A DNA stretch of 64,000 bases from JAJEAO01 sp963667635 (lineage in GTDB: Bacteria > Acidobacteriota > Vicinamibacteria > Marinacidobacterales > Marinacidobacteraceae): positions 3,534,001-3,598,000 of the forward strand of contig OZ246946.1 of the NCBI GenBank assembly GCA_965232015.1. Direction: 5' to 3'. A model generated the notes under the pieces. That model was not told the origin of the DNA. It did not search any database and saw only the letters and a program-made list of their open reading frames with translations. Below are positions 10,062 to 26,454 of the stretch, one piece after another (within the stretch, counting starts at the first letter, position 1; each line of letters opens with the position of its first letter). Position numbers and translations under genes: made by a program.

Positions 10062-10290
10062 GCGGGTTGTTGTTGTCCCGCCGAAGCCGGAGCCGGCCGC
10101 TGGAGGCATCGTCCCCGCGCCGGCCCCGCCGAGCTCCCCTCCGCCTCGTCGCCGCGCCAGCGGCCTCGGGGCCCGACTCCATTCCTTCCCGGAATCTCTT
10201 CCCGCTCACGACTCCCGGTCGTCGGACTCTCGGGCGCCCCCGCCGGCGCCTGCTTCCCGTTCGTCCCGGAGCCTGCGCGAGGCCCGCGCC
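10061..10290 (+). other. rplL-rpoB intergenic leader with a short hairpin
   Basis: This is a 229-bp gap with no gene. Immediately after rplL, GGCGGG (10061-10066) can pair with CCCGCC (10077-10082) around a TTGTTGTTGT loop. In E. coli this position holds a partial terminator and an RNase III site that lower rpoBC expression relative to rplJL. Equivalent use here is inference. The rest is C-rich and has no clear promoter. Confidence 0.45.
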
Positions 10291-13200
10291 ATGCTGACCC
10301 AAGAGACCCGCCCGCAGCGGGAGCGACACGATTTCTCCCGGATCCGCACTTCGATCCCGCTGCCCGACCTGATCGAAGTCCAGCACCGCTCCTACGAGCG
10401 CTTTCTGCAGAAGGATCTTCAGCCACCGGATCGCGAGGAGATCGGGCTTCAGGCCGTTTTCAAGTCGATCTTCCCGATCAAGGACTTCCGCGAGACCTGC
10501 GAGCTCGACTTCCTCGAGTACACCGTGGGTCGCTGGGCCTGCGGCTGCGGAGAACTCGAGGGGATCGAGCACACCAGCGAAGACGAGGTCTGCAACTACT
10601 GCGGCGATCGGGTCCATCTGAAGGTGGACCACGACGTGGAGCAGTGCCAGCAGCGCGGGAAGACCTACGCCGTTCCGCTCAAGGTGAAGATCCGGCTGAC
10701 CGTCTGGGACCGGGACCCGGACACGAACCAGCGTTCCATCCACGACATCAAGGAGGAGGAGGTCTTCTTCGGAGCGATCCCGCTGATGACGCGCAACGGG
10801 ACGTTCATCATCAACGGCAGCGAGCGGGTGGTCGTCTCCCAGCTCCATCGTTCGCCGGGCGTTTTCTTCCACAAGAACAAGGACCATCGGGACTGCTACC
10901 AGGCGCAGGTCGTCCCCTACCGGGGTTCCTGGCTCGAGTTCGAGACCGACCACAAGGGACTCCTCCAGGTCCGCATCGACCGCAAGAAGCGGTTCCCCGC
11001 GACCATCTTCCTGCGCGCCCTCGGGCTGGGGAAGACAGAGCAGATCCTGGAACGCTTCTACACGATCCTCACCGCGACGCTGGTGGACGGCGCGGTCCGG
11101 CTTCCGTTGGACGACACGCTCAGGGATCTCCTCCTCGACGCCCGCATCGAGCGGGACATCGTCCATGACGGCGAAGTCGTGCTCGCCGGGGGGAAGCGGA
11201 TCAGTCGCGGGGACCTCCGGAAGCTCGACCGGAAGAAGGTCCGGCATCTCGACTGCCACGCCGACACGCTCGGAGGATTCCGGCTGGCGCAGCCCATCGT
11301 CGTTCCCGAGACCGGGGAAGAGGTGCCGGCAAATACCCGGGTCTCCGTCGATCTCCTGAAGGAGATGTCTCCGCCGCGACTGGCGGACCTGGTCGTCCAT
11401 CCCGAAACCGGAGAGGAATTCGAGGCGGGCCGTCCCGTCTCCACACTCCCCGAAGAGCTCCGGAGCGTGCTGCCGGAGAGCTCCGTGATCTCGCGGAGCG
11501 ATCCGGTGGACGTGGTCCTGCCCGGCGCGGACCCGGTGGGGACGGTTCTCTCCAGCACCCTCCTCAAGGACCCGCTGACCCTCAAGCGCGGCGACGACAC
11601 GCCGAACGCCGAACGGGTCGAGGGCGCGCTGATCGAGGTGTACCGGCGTCAACGGCCCGGCGACCAGCCGACGGTGGACAGCGCCCGCACCCTCCTCGCC
11701 AACCTCTTCTTCCGCGAGCACAAGTACGACTTCTCCCGGGTCGGACGGCGCAAGCTCTCCACCAAGCTGGAGAAGGAGATGGATCCGCATCGGACCACGC
11801 TCGCCGAAGAGGACTTCATCCTCGTCATCGACTACCTGCTGCGGCTGACCCGCGGGCAGGACGGCTACCGCCACGATGACATCGATCACCTCGGCAACCG
11901 CCGGGTGCGGTCGGTCGGCGAGCTGCTCGAGAACCAGTTCCGGCTCGGCCTGGTGCGCATGGAGCGCGCCATCCGCGAAAAGATGAACGTCTATCAGGAG
12001 ATGACCACGGCCATGCCGCGGGACCTGATCAACGCCAAGCCGGTCACCGCGGCCGTGCGCGAGTTCTTCGGGGCGTCCCAGCTTTCCCAGTTCATGGAGC
12101 AGACGAACCCGCTCTCCGAGGTCACCCACAAGCGGCGCCTGTCCGCGCTCGGCCCCGGTGGCCTCTCGCGCGATCGCGCCAAGTTCGACGTGCGGGACGT
12201 CCACGCGACCCACTACGGTCGGATCTGCCCCATCGAGACTCCGGAAGGCCCCAACATCGGGCTCATCAGCTCGCTGTCCTGCTACGCCAAGATCGACAAC
12301 TACGGATTCATCCAGAGTCCGTACCGCAAGGTCGAGAATGGACGGGTCGTGGATTACGTCCGGGTCCTCGACGGTGGCGACACGACGCTCGAGACCGGGG
12401 CCGTCCTCCGGCAGGCGGAGGCCGAGCTGGCGAACCGCCGGCTGCGTCGCAAGCGCGGGCAGGCGAAGCTGGTCCCCCACGCCTTCTATCTCTCGGCGCT
12501 CGAGGAGGAGCGTCACACGATCGCGCAGGCCAACGCCCGGGTCGGCGAGGACGGGAAGCTCCTCGATGACCGGGTGAACTGCAGGCACGAGGGAGAGTTC
12601 GTGCCGTCGCCCCGCAACCAGGTGGACTTCATTGACGTCTCGCCCAAGCAGATCGTCTCGGTCGCCGCGTCGCTGGTCCCGTTCCTCGAGAACGACGATG
12701 CGAACCGCGCCCTGATGGGCTCGAACATGCAGCGGCAGGCGGTTCCGCTCATCCGTTCCGAGGCGCCGCTGGTGGGGACGGGGATGGAGCACGTGACCGC
12801 CCGGGATTCGGGCGCGGTCATCGTGTGCCGCGAGGAAGGCGTGGTGGACCGGGTGGACTCCCGCCGGATCATCGTCCGCCGCGAGGCGAAGGGCCGCGAG
12901 ACCGAGATCGGCGCCAGCATCTACCGGCTCAAGAAGTTCCGGCGCTCGAACCAGAACACCTCGATCAACCAGAAGCCGCTGGTGAAGATCGGCGACCGGG
13001 TCGAGCCGGGGCAGGTCATCGCCGACGGCCCCTGCACCGATCGAGGCGAACTGGCGCTCGGCCGCAACGTCCTCGTCGCGTTCATGCCGTGGCGCGGCTA
13101 CAACTTCGAGGACGCGATCGTCGTCTCCGAGCGTCTGATCCAGGACGACAGCTACACGTCCATCCACATCGAAGAGCACACCCTCCAGGCCCGCGACACC

Positions 13201-14640
13201 AAGCTGGGACCGGAGGTCGTCACCGACGAGATTCCCGGTGTGAACGAGGCGTTCCTCCGTCACCTCGACGAGTCCGGGATCGTCCGGATCGGGGCGCGCG
13301 TGACGCCGGGCGACATTCTGGTGGGCCGGGTCACGCCGAAGGCGGAGGCGCAGCTCACTCCCGAGGAGAAGCTCCTGCGGGCGATCTTCGGCGACAAGCA
13401 GGGTGACGTGAAGAACACCTCGCTCAAGTGTCCGTCCGGCGTCGAGGGCGTCGTCGTGGATGTCCGCGTGTTCCATCGCCACGACACCGAGCGGGACGAC
13501 CGCACGCGGATGATCGAGGAGGAGGACGTGGCCGCCATCAATCGCGACCACGCCGACGAAGAGCGAATTCTCAGGGACGAATCGGACAAGCGGATCGTCA
13601 AGCGGATGATCGGCGCCCGGCTGGTCGAGGACTGCATGAACCCGGTCACCGGCGAGGTCGAGCTTCCGCGGGGGACGAAGATCACCCGGAGGGTGCTCGC
13701 GAGCCGGATGGAGTACGTGCCGCTCCTCGAGACCGATCTCGGACACGACGTCCGCGACGAGATCCAGGAGATCCAGGAGAAGACCGAGGAGCAGCTCGAC
13801 CTGCTCGAGGTTCGATGCGACGAACAGAAGCTGCTGGTGACGCAGGGCGACGAGTTGCCCCCGGGCGTCATCAAGATGGTGAAGGTCTATATCGCCATGA
13901 AGCGCAAGTTGAGCGTCGGCGACAAGATGGCGGGCCGCCACGGCAACAAGGGCGTGATCGCCAAGATCGTCCCGGTCGAGGACATGCCCTTCCTGCCCGA
14001 CGGGACGCCGGTGGACATCGTCCTGAATCCGCTCGGAGTTCCCTCGCGGATGAACATCGGACAGGTGCTCGAGACCCATCTCGGCTGGGCCGCCAGTGTG
14101 CTCGGCAAGCACTTCGCCACCCCGGTCTTCGACGGAGCCACCGAGAAGGACATCCTCGGGCTCCTCGACGAGGCGAACTCACGCTGCGTCGAGACCGGCT
14201 CGCTGCGCCCCAACGTCCTCGATGAGGGCAAGGCCGAGCTCTATGACGGGCGCACCGGCGAGGCGTTCGAGCAGCCGGTCACCGTCGGACAGATCTACAT
14301 GCTGAAGCTCGGCCACCTCGTGGACGACAAGATGCATGCCCGCAGCATCGGCCCCTACAGCCTGATCACGCAGCAGCCGCTGGGAGGCAAGGCCCAGTTC
14401 GGCGGGCAGCGTTTCGGCGAGATGGAGGTCTGGGCGATCGAGGCCTATGGCGCCGCGCACACCCTGCAGGAACTCCTGACGGTCAAGTCGGACGACGTGC
14501 GGGGCCGCGCCAAGGTGTACGAGTCGATCGTCAAGGGGGACACCAGCTACGCGCCGGACGTGCCGGCGTCCTTCAAGGTCCTCATGGCGGAGATCCAGAG
14601 TCTCGGACTCGACATCGAGCTCATCCGCACCAGGCACTGA
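10291..14640 (+). CDS. rpoB: DNA-directed RNA polymerase subunit beta
   Basis: RpoB is one of the two large catalytic-core subunits of RNA polymerase. The 1449-residue length exceeds E. coli (1342). The rifampicin region reads GASQLSQFMEQTNPLSEVTHKRRLSALGP-type sequence, with Glu where E. coli has Asp516 (codon 12097-12099). The usual HYGRICPIETPEGPNIGL and C-terminal GGKAQFGGQRFGEMEVWA blocks are present. Residues 81-113 carry an unusual Cys-rich insert (C84, C86, C101, C104) between the N-terminal protrusion strand and VEQCQQRGKTYAVPL. rpoC follows after 29 bp. Confidence 0.97.
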   Translation: MLTQETRPQRERHDFSRIRTSIPLPDLIEVQHRSYERFLQKDLQPPDREEIGLQAVFKSIFPIKDFRETCELDFLEYTVGRWACGCGELEGIEHTSEDEVCNYCGDRVHLKVDHDVEQCQQRGKTYAVPLKVKIRLTVWDRDPDTNQRSIHDIKEEEVFFGAIPLMTRNGTFIINGSERVVVSQLHRSPGVFFHKNKDHRDCYQAQVVPYRGSWLEFETDHKGLLQVRIDRKKRFPATIFLRALGLGKTEQILERFYTILTATLVDGAVRLPLDDTLRDLLLDARIERDIVHDGEVVLAGGKRISRGDLRKLDRKKVRHLDCHADTLGGFRLAQPIVVPETGEEVPANTRVSVDLLKEMSPPRLADLVVHPETGEEFEAGRPVSTLPEELRSVLPESSVISRSDPVDVVLPGADPVGTVLSSTLLKDPLTLKRGDDTPNAERVEGALIEVYRRQRPGDQPTVDSARTLLANLFFREHKYDFSRVGRRKLSTKLEKEMDPHRTTLAEEDFILVIDYLLRLTRGQDGYRHDDIDHLGNRRVRSVGELLENQFRLGLVRMERAIREKMNVYQEMTTAMPRDLINAKPVTAAVREFFGASQLSQFMEQTNPLSEVTHKRRLSALGPGGLSRDRAKFDVRDVHATHYGRICPIETPEGPNIGLISSLSCYAKIDNYGFIQSPYRKVENGRVVDYVRVLDGGDTTLETGAVLRQAEAELANRRLRRKRGQAKLVPHAFYLSALEEERHTIAQANARVGEDGKLLDDRVNCRHEGEFVPSPRNQVDFIDVSPKQIVSVAASLVPFLENDDANRALMGSNMQRQAVPLIRSEAPLVGTGMEHVTARDSGAVIVCREEGVVDRVDSRRIIVRREAKGRETEIGASIYRLKKFRRSNQNTSINQKPLVKIGDRVEPGQVIADGPCTDRGELALGRNVLVAFMPWRGYNFEDAIVVSERLIQDDSYTSIHIEEHTLQARDTKLGPEVVTDEIPGVNEAFLRHLDESGIVRIGARVTPGDILVGRVTPKAEAQLTPEEKLLRAIFGDKQGDVKNTSLKCPSGVEGVVVDVRVFHRHDTERDDRTRMIEEEDVAAINRDHADEERILRDESDKRIVKRMIGARLVEDCMNPVTGEVELPRGTKITRRVLASRMEYVPLLETDLGHDVRDEIQEIQEKTEEQLDLLEVRCDEQKLLVTQGDELPPGVIKMVKVYIAMKRKLSVGDKMAGRHGNKGVIAKIVPVEDMPFLPDGTPVDIVLNPLGVPSRMNIGQVLETHLGWAASVLGKHFATPVFDGATEKDILGLLDEANSRCVETGSLRPNVLDEGKAELYDGRTGEAFEQPVTVGQIYMLKLGHLVDDKMHARSIGPYSLITQQPLGGKAQFGGQRFGEMEVWAIEAYGAAHTLQELLTVKSDDVRGRAKVYESIVKGDTSYAPDVPASFKVLMAEIQSLGLDIELIRTRH

Positions 14641-14669
14641 ACGGGCGCCGAGCCGCAAGGGAGACACAC

Positions 14670-19409
<4,740 letters not shown>

Positions 19410-19458
19410 TCCAGGGGCCCGCAGGGAGCGCCGCTCTCGTACGGAGCGCCGCTCTCCA

Positions 19459-19477
19459 CCGGTTCTCCCGGTAGGGG
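19459..19477 (+). repeat. Dispersed repeat, type C module
   Basis: CCGGTTCTCCCGGTAGGGG is identical to the module found twice, in inverted orientation, near the right end of the window (63364-63382 and 63507-63525). A degenerate copy is at 63464-63480. Here it is flanked by partial type A palindrome sequence (GAGCGCCGCTCTCC). Confidence 0.75.
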
Positions 19478-19534
19478 TGCGGCACCGCGCCCCGTCTGAC
19501 CGGTGCAGCTCCATACCGACGATCTGCCGGGTGT

Positions 19535-19580
19535 GCCGCTCTGGAGAGCGGCGCTCCATAACGCCGGACTGGAGTCCGGC
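19535..19580 (+). repeat. Paired dispersed palindromes A (19535-19552) and B (19563-19580)
   Basis: Palindrome A, GCCGCTCTGGAGAGCGGC, and palindrome B, GCCGGACTGGAGTCCGGC, lie 10 bp apart. Each is followed by GCTCC, which gives the pair a direction. Each can form an 8-bp stem with a 2-nt centre. They lie 24 bp upstream of the -35 of the rpsL promoter and could also help end rpoC transcription. Confidence 0.85.
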
Positions 19581-19603
19581 GCTCCTTGCGCTCCTTATGG
19601 CGT

Positions 19604-19633
19604 TTGACTCCGATCGTCGCCCGCACCTACAAT
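19604..19633 (+). promoter_or_regulatory. Sigma70-type promoter of the rpsL/str-S10-spc-alpha supercluster
   Basis: The -35 TTGACT (19604-19609) and -10 TACAAT (19628-19633) have an 18-nt spacer. This is the same -10 and spacing as the tRNA-tuf promoter at 4630-4659. It would give a leader of about 180 nt before rpsL, long enough for regulation. Confidence 0.75.
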
Positions 19634-19822
19634 CCCCGGTTCCCGCTCAGGCTTCACGACCTCAGTTCCAGCGCCCGAGCGACCGCGCCCCACCGGGGTG
19701 CGACACCGCAGATCGGGTGGCCCCGAGCTCCTTTCGGATGTGTGCGGTGGGCGCGAAGTGAAGACGAATTCCCCCCCCTCGCGAGGGGCCCACCTTTCCC
19801 GGAGAACGGACCCGACCTTCCC

Positions 19823-20197
<375 letters not shown>

Positions 20198-20219
20198 GCC
20201 GCTTCCGAGGTTCCTGACG

Positions 20220-20690
20220 ATGTCCCGTCGCCGCGATGTCCCGAAACGGCCGCCGGTCCCCGACCCGCGCTACCAGAGCGGTCTGGTCTCCGCCTTCATC
20301 AACAAGGTGATGCAGGACGGCAAGAAATCCATCGCCGAGCGAATCGTTTATGGAGCGTTCGACCGGATCAAGGACACGACCGGGAGCGATCCGCTGAGCA
20401 CGTTCCGGGAGGCGGTCTCCAACGTGAAGCCGAGTCTCGAGGTGAAGAGTCGGCGGAAGGGCGGCTCGAACGTCCAGGTTCCCTTCGAGGTGCGCCCCGA
20501 GCGCCGCACCTCGCTCTCGCTCCGGTGGCTCGTCGGGTTCGCCCGGCGTCGCCCGGAGAAAACGATGATCGAGCGCCTCGCCGGCGAGCTCCTCGACGCC
20601 TCGCAGAGTCGCGGTGGCGCGATCAAGAAGCGCGAGGACACCCACCGCATGGCCGAGGCGAACAAGGCGTTCGCCCACCACCGCTGGTAG
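20220..20690 (+). CDS. rpsG: 30S ribosomal protein S7
   Basis: S7 nucleates assembly of the 30S head and contacts E-site tRNA. The 156-residue protein starts MSRRRDVPKRPPVPDPRYQS, 22 bp after rpsL. Family motifs LVSAFINKVMQDGKKSIAERIVYGA and KREDTHRMAEANKAFAHHRW are present. Confidence 0.96.
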   Translation: MSRRRDVPKRPPVPDPRYQSGLVSAFINKVMQDGKKSIAERIVYGAFDRIKDTTGSDPLSTFREAVSNVKPSLEVKSRRKGGSNVQVPFEVRPERRTSLSLRWLVGFARRRPEKTMIERLAGELLDASQSRGGAIKKREDTHRMAEANKAFAHHRW

Positions 20691-20785
20691 AGCCCCGTCG
20701 TTTCTGCTGCCGTCTCTCCCGTCGCCTCTGTTCCTGACCCCCACGAAGCTGCAATCCACCGGAAAACTCCGCCGCCAGAACCGTC

Positions 20786-22924
<2,139 letters not shown>

Positions 22925-22966
22925 GCCGGACGCCAGCAGGAGCCGCACTCGACCGGAATCGCCCCC

Positions 22967-23284
22967 ATGAACGAAAAGATCCGCATTCGGCTGAAGGCCT
23001 TCGACCATCGGTTGCTGGACCAGTCCACCAGCGAGATCGTGGAGACGGCGAAGCGGACCGGCGCCAGGGTGGCGGGCCCGATTCCGTTGCCCACCGTGAA
23101 GAACCGCTACACGGTGCTGCGTTCCCCGCATGTGGACAAGAAGTCCCGCGAGCAGTTCGAGCTGCGCACCCACAAGCGGCTCCTCGACATCCTCGGCTCC
23201 ACGCCCACGACCGTGGACGCCCTTTCCCGTCTCGATCTCCCCGCGGGCGTCCATGTGGAGATCAAGGCGATGGTTTCGTCCTGA
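22967..23284 (+). CDS. rpsJ: 30S ribosomal protein S10
   Basis: S10 (NusE) is a 30S head protein and a partner of NusB/NusG in antitermination. The 105-residue protein has the hallmark IRIRLKAFDHRLLDQSTSEIVETAKRTGARVAGPIPLPT and SREQFELRTHKRLLDI motifs. It is first in the S10 block. Confidence 0.97.
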   Translation: MNEKIRIRLKAFDHRLLDQSTSEIVETAKRTGARVAGPIPLPTVKNRYTVLRSPHVDKKSREQFELRTHKRLLDILGSTPTTVDALSRLDLPAGVHVEIKAMVSS

Positions 23285-23324
23285 CGACGGGTTCGCGGGA
23301 ACATCGAGACAGGAGGACATCGGG

Positions 23325-23948
23325 ATGGACGGTCTTCTGGGGGTGAAGCTGGGGATGACCCAGCGGTTCACCGAGAGTGGCGCGGTGGTGCCGGTGACCC
23401 TGCTGCGGGTCGGGCCCTGCGTCGTGATCCAGCGCAAGACGACGGAGACGGATGGCTATTCCGCGGCGCAGGTCGGCCTCGAAGGAACCGGCCGCCGCGG
23501 CCAACGCGTCCGGGCGCAGGCCACCCGGCTCGTGGCCGCCGGAGCGACCGGTCGGGTGTCCGTGCTGCGCGAATTCCGACCCGATGAGGGCGAATCGGTG
23601 GCAGTGGGCGCCCGGTTCGGCGCCGACGTGTTCGCGCCCGACGACCGGGTTCGGGTCAGCGGGGTGAGCAAGGGCCGCGGTTTCTCGGGCGTCATGCGCC
23701 GTCACGGCTTCCACGGCGGGCCGGCATCCCATGGCTCCAAGTTCCATCGGGCCCCCGGTGCGATCGGCATGTGCGCCACGCCGTCGCGGGTCCTGCCCGG
23801 GACGCGGCTCCCCGGTCACTACGGGCAGGACCGGGTCACGGTGCGGAATCTCCGGGTCGTGGATGTGGATGCGTCGCGGAATCTGGTCGCGGTCCGGGGA
23901 GCGGTTCCCGGGCCACGCGGCGGCGTTGTGGAGATCCGGAAGGCGTAA
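23325..23948 (+). CDS. rplC: 50S ribosomal protein L3
   Basis: L3 is an early assembly protein reaching the peptidyl-transferase centre. The chosen ATG (MDGLLGVKLGMTQRF) has AGGAGG 8 nt upstream and gives 207 residues, the normal size. The central RVSGVSKGRGFSGVMRRHGFHGGPASHGSKFHRAPGAIG loop is diagnostic. Confidence 0.96.
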   Translation: MDGLLGVKLGMTQRFTESGAVVPVTLLRVGPCVVIQRKTTETDGYSAAQVGLEGTGRRGQRVRAQATRLVAAGATGRVSVLREFRPDEGESVAVGARFGADVFAPDDRVRVSGVSKGRGFSGVMRRHGFHGGPASHGSKFHRAPGAIGMCATPSRVLPGTRLPGHYGQDRVTVRNLRVVDVDASRNLVAVRGAVPGPRGGVVEIRKA

Positions 23949-23967
23949 CGCCCGGGAGCACGACGCG

Positions 23968-24615
23968 ATGACGGAACAGACGACGGCAGCCCCGACGGCG
24001 CCGGTCCTCGGAGGCGGGGAGGCGGCGCTCGACCCCAACGTGTTCGGCGCCGCGGTGAAGCCCGCGCTTCACTACGACGCCGTGCGCCAGTACCGCGCCG
24101 GCCTCCGCGCCGGGACTCACGCCACGAAGACCCGGGCCCAGGTCCGCGGGGGCGGTCGGAAGCCGTGGAGGCAGAAGGGCACCGGGAACGCCCGGGTCGG
24201 CAGTCGCCGAAATCCGCTGTGGCGGAGTGGCGGCGTCGTTTTCGGCCCGACGCCGCGCGATTACAGCTACCGGCTGAACGGCAAGATGCAGCGCGGGGCG
24301 CTTCGCTCGGCGCTGTCGCTCCGGGCCGGCGAGGGCCGGGTGCGGCTCTACGACGAGATCGTCCTCGAAGCCCCCGCGACCCGCACTCTGGTGCGCCGCC
24401 TCGCCGACTGGAACGTCGGTCCCGGCCGGATTCTGCTGGTGGAGTCGGATCCCTCCGACGAGCTGTGGCTCTCGGCCCGCAACCTCCAGCGAGTCGAGTT
24501 GGTCAGCGTGGCCGGGCTGCACACCTACGACGTCCTGAAGGCGGGCGTGGTCCTCATCCGCCGCGCCTCGCTCGAGGCTCTTGCCGCCAAGCTCGCCGAA
24601 GCCGGAGGCCACTGA
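23968..24615 (+). CDS. rplD: 50S ribosomal protein L4
   Basis: L4 lines the exit tunnel and in some bacteria represses the S10 operon. The 215-residue protein starts MTEQTTAAPTAPVLGGG. The tunnel-loop signature GTHATKTRAQVRGGGRKPWRQKGTGNARVGSRRNPLWRSGGVVFGP-type region is present. It overlaps rplW by one base (TGATG). Confidence 0.96.
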   Translation: MTEQTTAAPTAPVLGGGEAALDPNVFGAAVKPALHYDAVRQYRAGLRAGTHATKTRAQVRGGGRKPWRQKGTGNARVGSRRNPLWRSGGVVFGPTPRDYSYRLNGKMQRGALRSALSLRAGEGRVRLYDEIVLEAPATRTLVRRLADWNVGPGRILLVESDPSDELWLSARNLQRVELVSVAGLHTYDVLKAGVVLIRRASLEALAAKLAEAGGH

Positions 24616-24902
24616 TGGAGTCCGATCGCGTGATCCTCGGACCGGTGACGACCGAGAAGGCGGACCGGCTGCAGGAAAAGCACAACGTCGTGTGTTTCCG
24701 CGTCCACCCGGACGCGAACAAGGTCCAGATCCGCCGCGCCGTCGAGAGCCTGTTCGAGGTGGAAGTCACGGCGGTGCGCACCGCCGGGTACCGGGGCAAG
24801 CTGAAGCGGTGGGGGCGGTACGTCGGCCGGAAGCCGGACTGGAAGAAGGCTTTCGTGACCCTGGCCGAGGGCCATTCGGTCCAGATCTTCAAGGGCGTAT
24901 AG
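24615..24902 (+). CDS. rplW: 50S ribosomal protein L23
   Basis: L23 is at the tunnel exit, where trigger factor and SRP dock. The 95-residue protein starts MESDRVILGPVTTEKADRLQ and has the KVQIRRAVESLFEVEVTAVRT core. The ATG shares a base with the rplD stop, so it is translationally coupled. Confidence 0.96.
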   Translation: MESDRVILGPVTTEKADRLQEKHNVVCFRVHPDANKVQIRRAVESLFEVEVTAVRTAGYRGKLKRWGRYVGRKPDWKKAFVTLAEGHSVQIFKGV

Positions 24903-24909
24903 AACCGTT

Positions 24910-25743
24910 ATGCCGATCAGGAAATCCCGACCGACATCCCCCGGGCGCCGCTTCCACACCGTTCAGACCTTCGAGGAGCTGACGACCCGCCGTCCGCTGA
25001 AGTCGCTGACCCGTGGCAAGAAGTCGAGCGGCGGTCGGGGCGGCGGCGGCCGGATTTCAGTGCGCTTTCGGGGCGGCGGGCACAAGCGCCGTCTGCGCGC
25101 GATCGACTTCCGCCGCGCCAAGCCCGGCATTCCGGCGAAAGTCGCGACGATCGAGTACGACCCGAACCGTTCGGCGCGGATCGCGCTCCTGCACTACGCC
25201 GACGGCGAGAAGCGCTACGTCCTGCACGCCGTCGGGATGAACGTGGGCGACACGGTGGTCGCGAGCGACGCGGCGGAGATCCTTCCCGGGAACGTGCTGC
25301 GGATCGAGCGCATCCCGCTCGGTGCCACGATCCACAACGTGGAGCTGCGTCCCGGCGGCGGCGGAAAGATGGCTCGCAGCGCCGGCTCCTTCGTGCAGCT
25401 CATCGCCAAGGAAGGGCGTTACGCCCAGGTGCGCCTGCCGTCCGGTGAGGTGCGGCGGGTCCTTCGGGAGTGCCGGGCCACGATCGGCCAGGTGTCCAAC
25501 CTCGAGCACGAGAACGTGAAGCTGGGGAAGGCGGGCCGGAAGCGCTGGCTGGGGCGGCGGCCGCACAACCGCGGGGTCACCATGAATCCGGTGGACCACC
25601 CGCACGGCGGCGGTGAGGGCAAGAGCTCGGGCGGACGTCACCCGGTGAGTCCGTGGGGCATGCCCACGAAGGGCTACAAGACCCGGAACAACAAGCGCAC
25701 CGATTCGATGATCGTGCGCTCGCGCAAGCGGCGCCGGAAGTAG
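24910..25743 (+). CDS. rplB: 50S ribosomal protein L2
   Basis: L2 is essential for subunit association and peptidyl transfer. The 277-residue protein shows the SH3/OB region and the highly conserved C-terminal NRGVTMNPVDHPHGGGEGKSSGGRHPVSPWG-type segment, including the important His. RKKR-like basic tail MIVRSRKRRRK ends the protein. Confidence 0.97.
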   Translation: MPIRKSRPTSPGRRFHTVQTFEELTTRRPLKSLTRGKKSSGGRGGGGRISVRFRGGGHKRRLRAIDFRRAKPGIPAKVATIEYDPNRSARIALLHYADGEKRYVLHAVGMNVGDTVVASDAAEILPGNVLRIERIPLGATIHNVELRPGGGGKMARSAGSFVQLIAKEGRYAQVRLPSGEVRRVLRECRATIGQVSNLEHENVKLGKAGRKRWLGRRPHNRGVTMNPVDHPHGGGEGKSSGGRHPVSPWGMPTKGYKTRNNKRTDSMIVRSRKRRRK

Positions 25744-25811
25744 GCCGCGGTGAACGAGACGGTGCGACGTTCCAGAACGACGATCCACGACCGGGAATCG
25801 GGAGACAGGTG

Positions 25812-26096
25812 ATGCCGCGTTCGGTTCGCAAGGGCCCCTACATTGAGGAGAGCCTCATCCGGAAGGTCGAGGACGCCCACGTGGCGCGCCGCCAGACGAT
25901 CATCAAGACCTGGTCACGGCGTTCCACCATCCTGCCGCAGATGGTGGGCCTGACCTTCGCGGTGCACAACGGCAAGAAGTTCATCCCGGTCTATATCACC
26001 GACAACATGGTCGGACACAAGCTGGGTGAGTTCTCGCCGACGCGCACCTTCAAGGGGCACAAGGTCAAGACCGAGAGAGCGAGGGCTCGGCGATGA
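25812..26096 (+). CDS. rpsS: 30S ribosomal protein S19
   Basis: S19 is a head protein contacting S13 and the A-site finger. The 94-residue form starts MPRSVRKGPYIEESL; GGAGAC precedes the ATG. It contains TWSRRSTILPQMVGLTFAVHNGKKFIPVYI and GHKLGEFSPTRTFKGH, both diagnostic. The stop overlaps rplV by 4 bp. Confidence 0.96.
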   Translation: MPRSVRKGPYIEESLIRKVEDAHVARRQTIIKTWSRRSTILPQMVGLTFAVHNGKKFIPVYITDNMVGHKLGEFSPTRTFKGHKVKTERARARR

Positions 26097-26452
26097 TCGA
26101 AGCCGTGGCCCGCGCCCGGGCCGTGCCCGGGTCCGCGCAGAAGGCGCGTCTGGTGCTGGATCTGATCCGCGATCTCCCGGCCGCGGACGCCATCTCCGTT
26201 CTCCAGAACACGAATCGCCGCGCCGCTCCCATCATCGAGAAGGTCCTGCGTTCGGCCATCGCGAATGCGCAGAATCGCGCCCTCGCCGAGGCGAAACGGA
26301 TCGACGAGGACGAGCTCATGGTCAGCGCCGCCTTCGCCGATGTCGGCCCCGCCCGCACCATCGCGCGCAGTGGCCGGCGCGCCCGGATCCGCCGGATCCG
26401 CCGGCGGACCACGCACTACACGATCCGGGTCACGGCCCGGGAAGAGGATTAG
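26093..26452 (+). CDS. rplV: 50S ribosomal protein L22
   Basis: L22 lines the exit tunnel near the macrolide site. The 119-residue protein has the VPGSAQKARLVLDLIRD, RAAPIIEKVLRSAIANAQNR and tunnel-hairpin SGRRARIRRIRRRTTHYTI segments. ATGA overlap with rpsS. Confidence 0.95.
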   Translation: MIEAVARARAVPGSAQKARLVLDLIRDLPAADAISVLQNTNRRAAPIIEKVLRSAIANAQNRALAEAKRIDEDELMVSAAFADVGPARTIARSGRRARIRRIRRRTTHYTIRVTAREED

Positions 26453-26454
26453 GC

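Larger units (their letters stand above)
19410..19822. other. rpoC-rpsL intergenic region: repeat cluster plus promoter
   Basis: This 413-bp gap has no gene. It contains a cluster of the dispersed repeat family (about 19430-19590) and then a promoter (19604-19633). A leader of about 180 nt precedes rpsL. The repeats therefore sit between the end of the rpoBC transcript and the start of the ribosomal-protein transcript. Confidence 0.7.

Noticed and set aside
10054..14112. A 1352-codon minus-strand open frame opposite rpoB
   Set aside because: Antisense shadow of rpoB created by strong third-position GC bias; no domain content.
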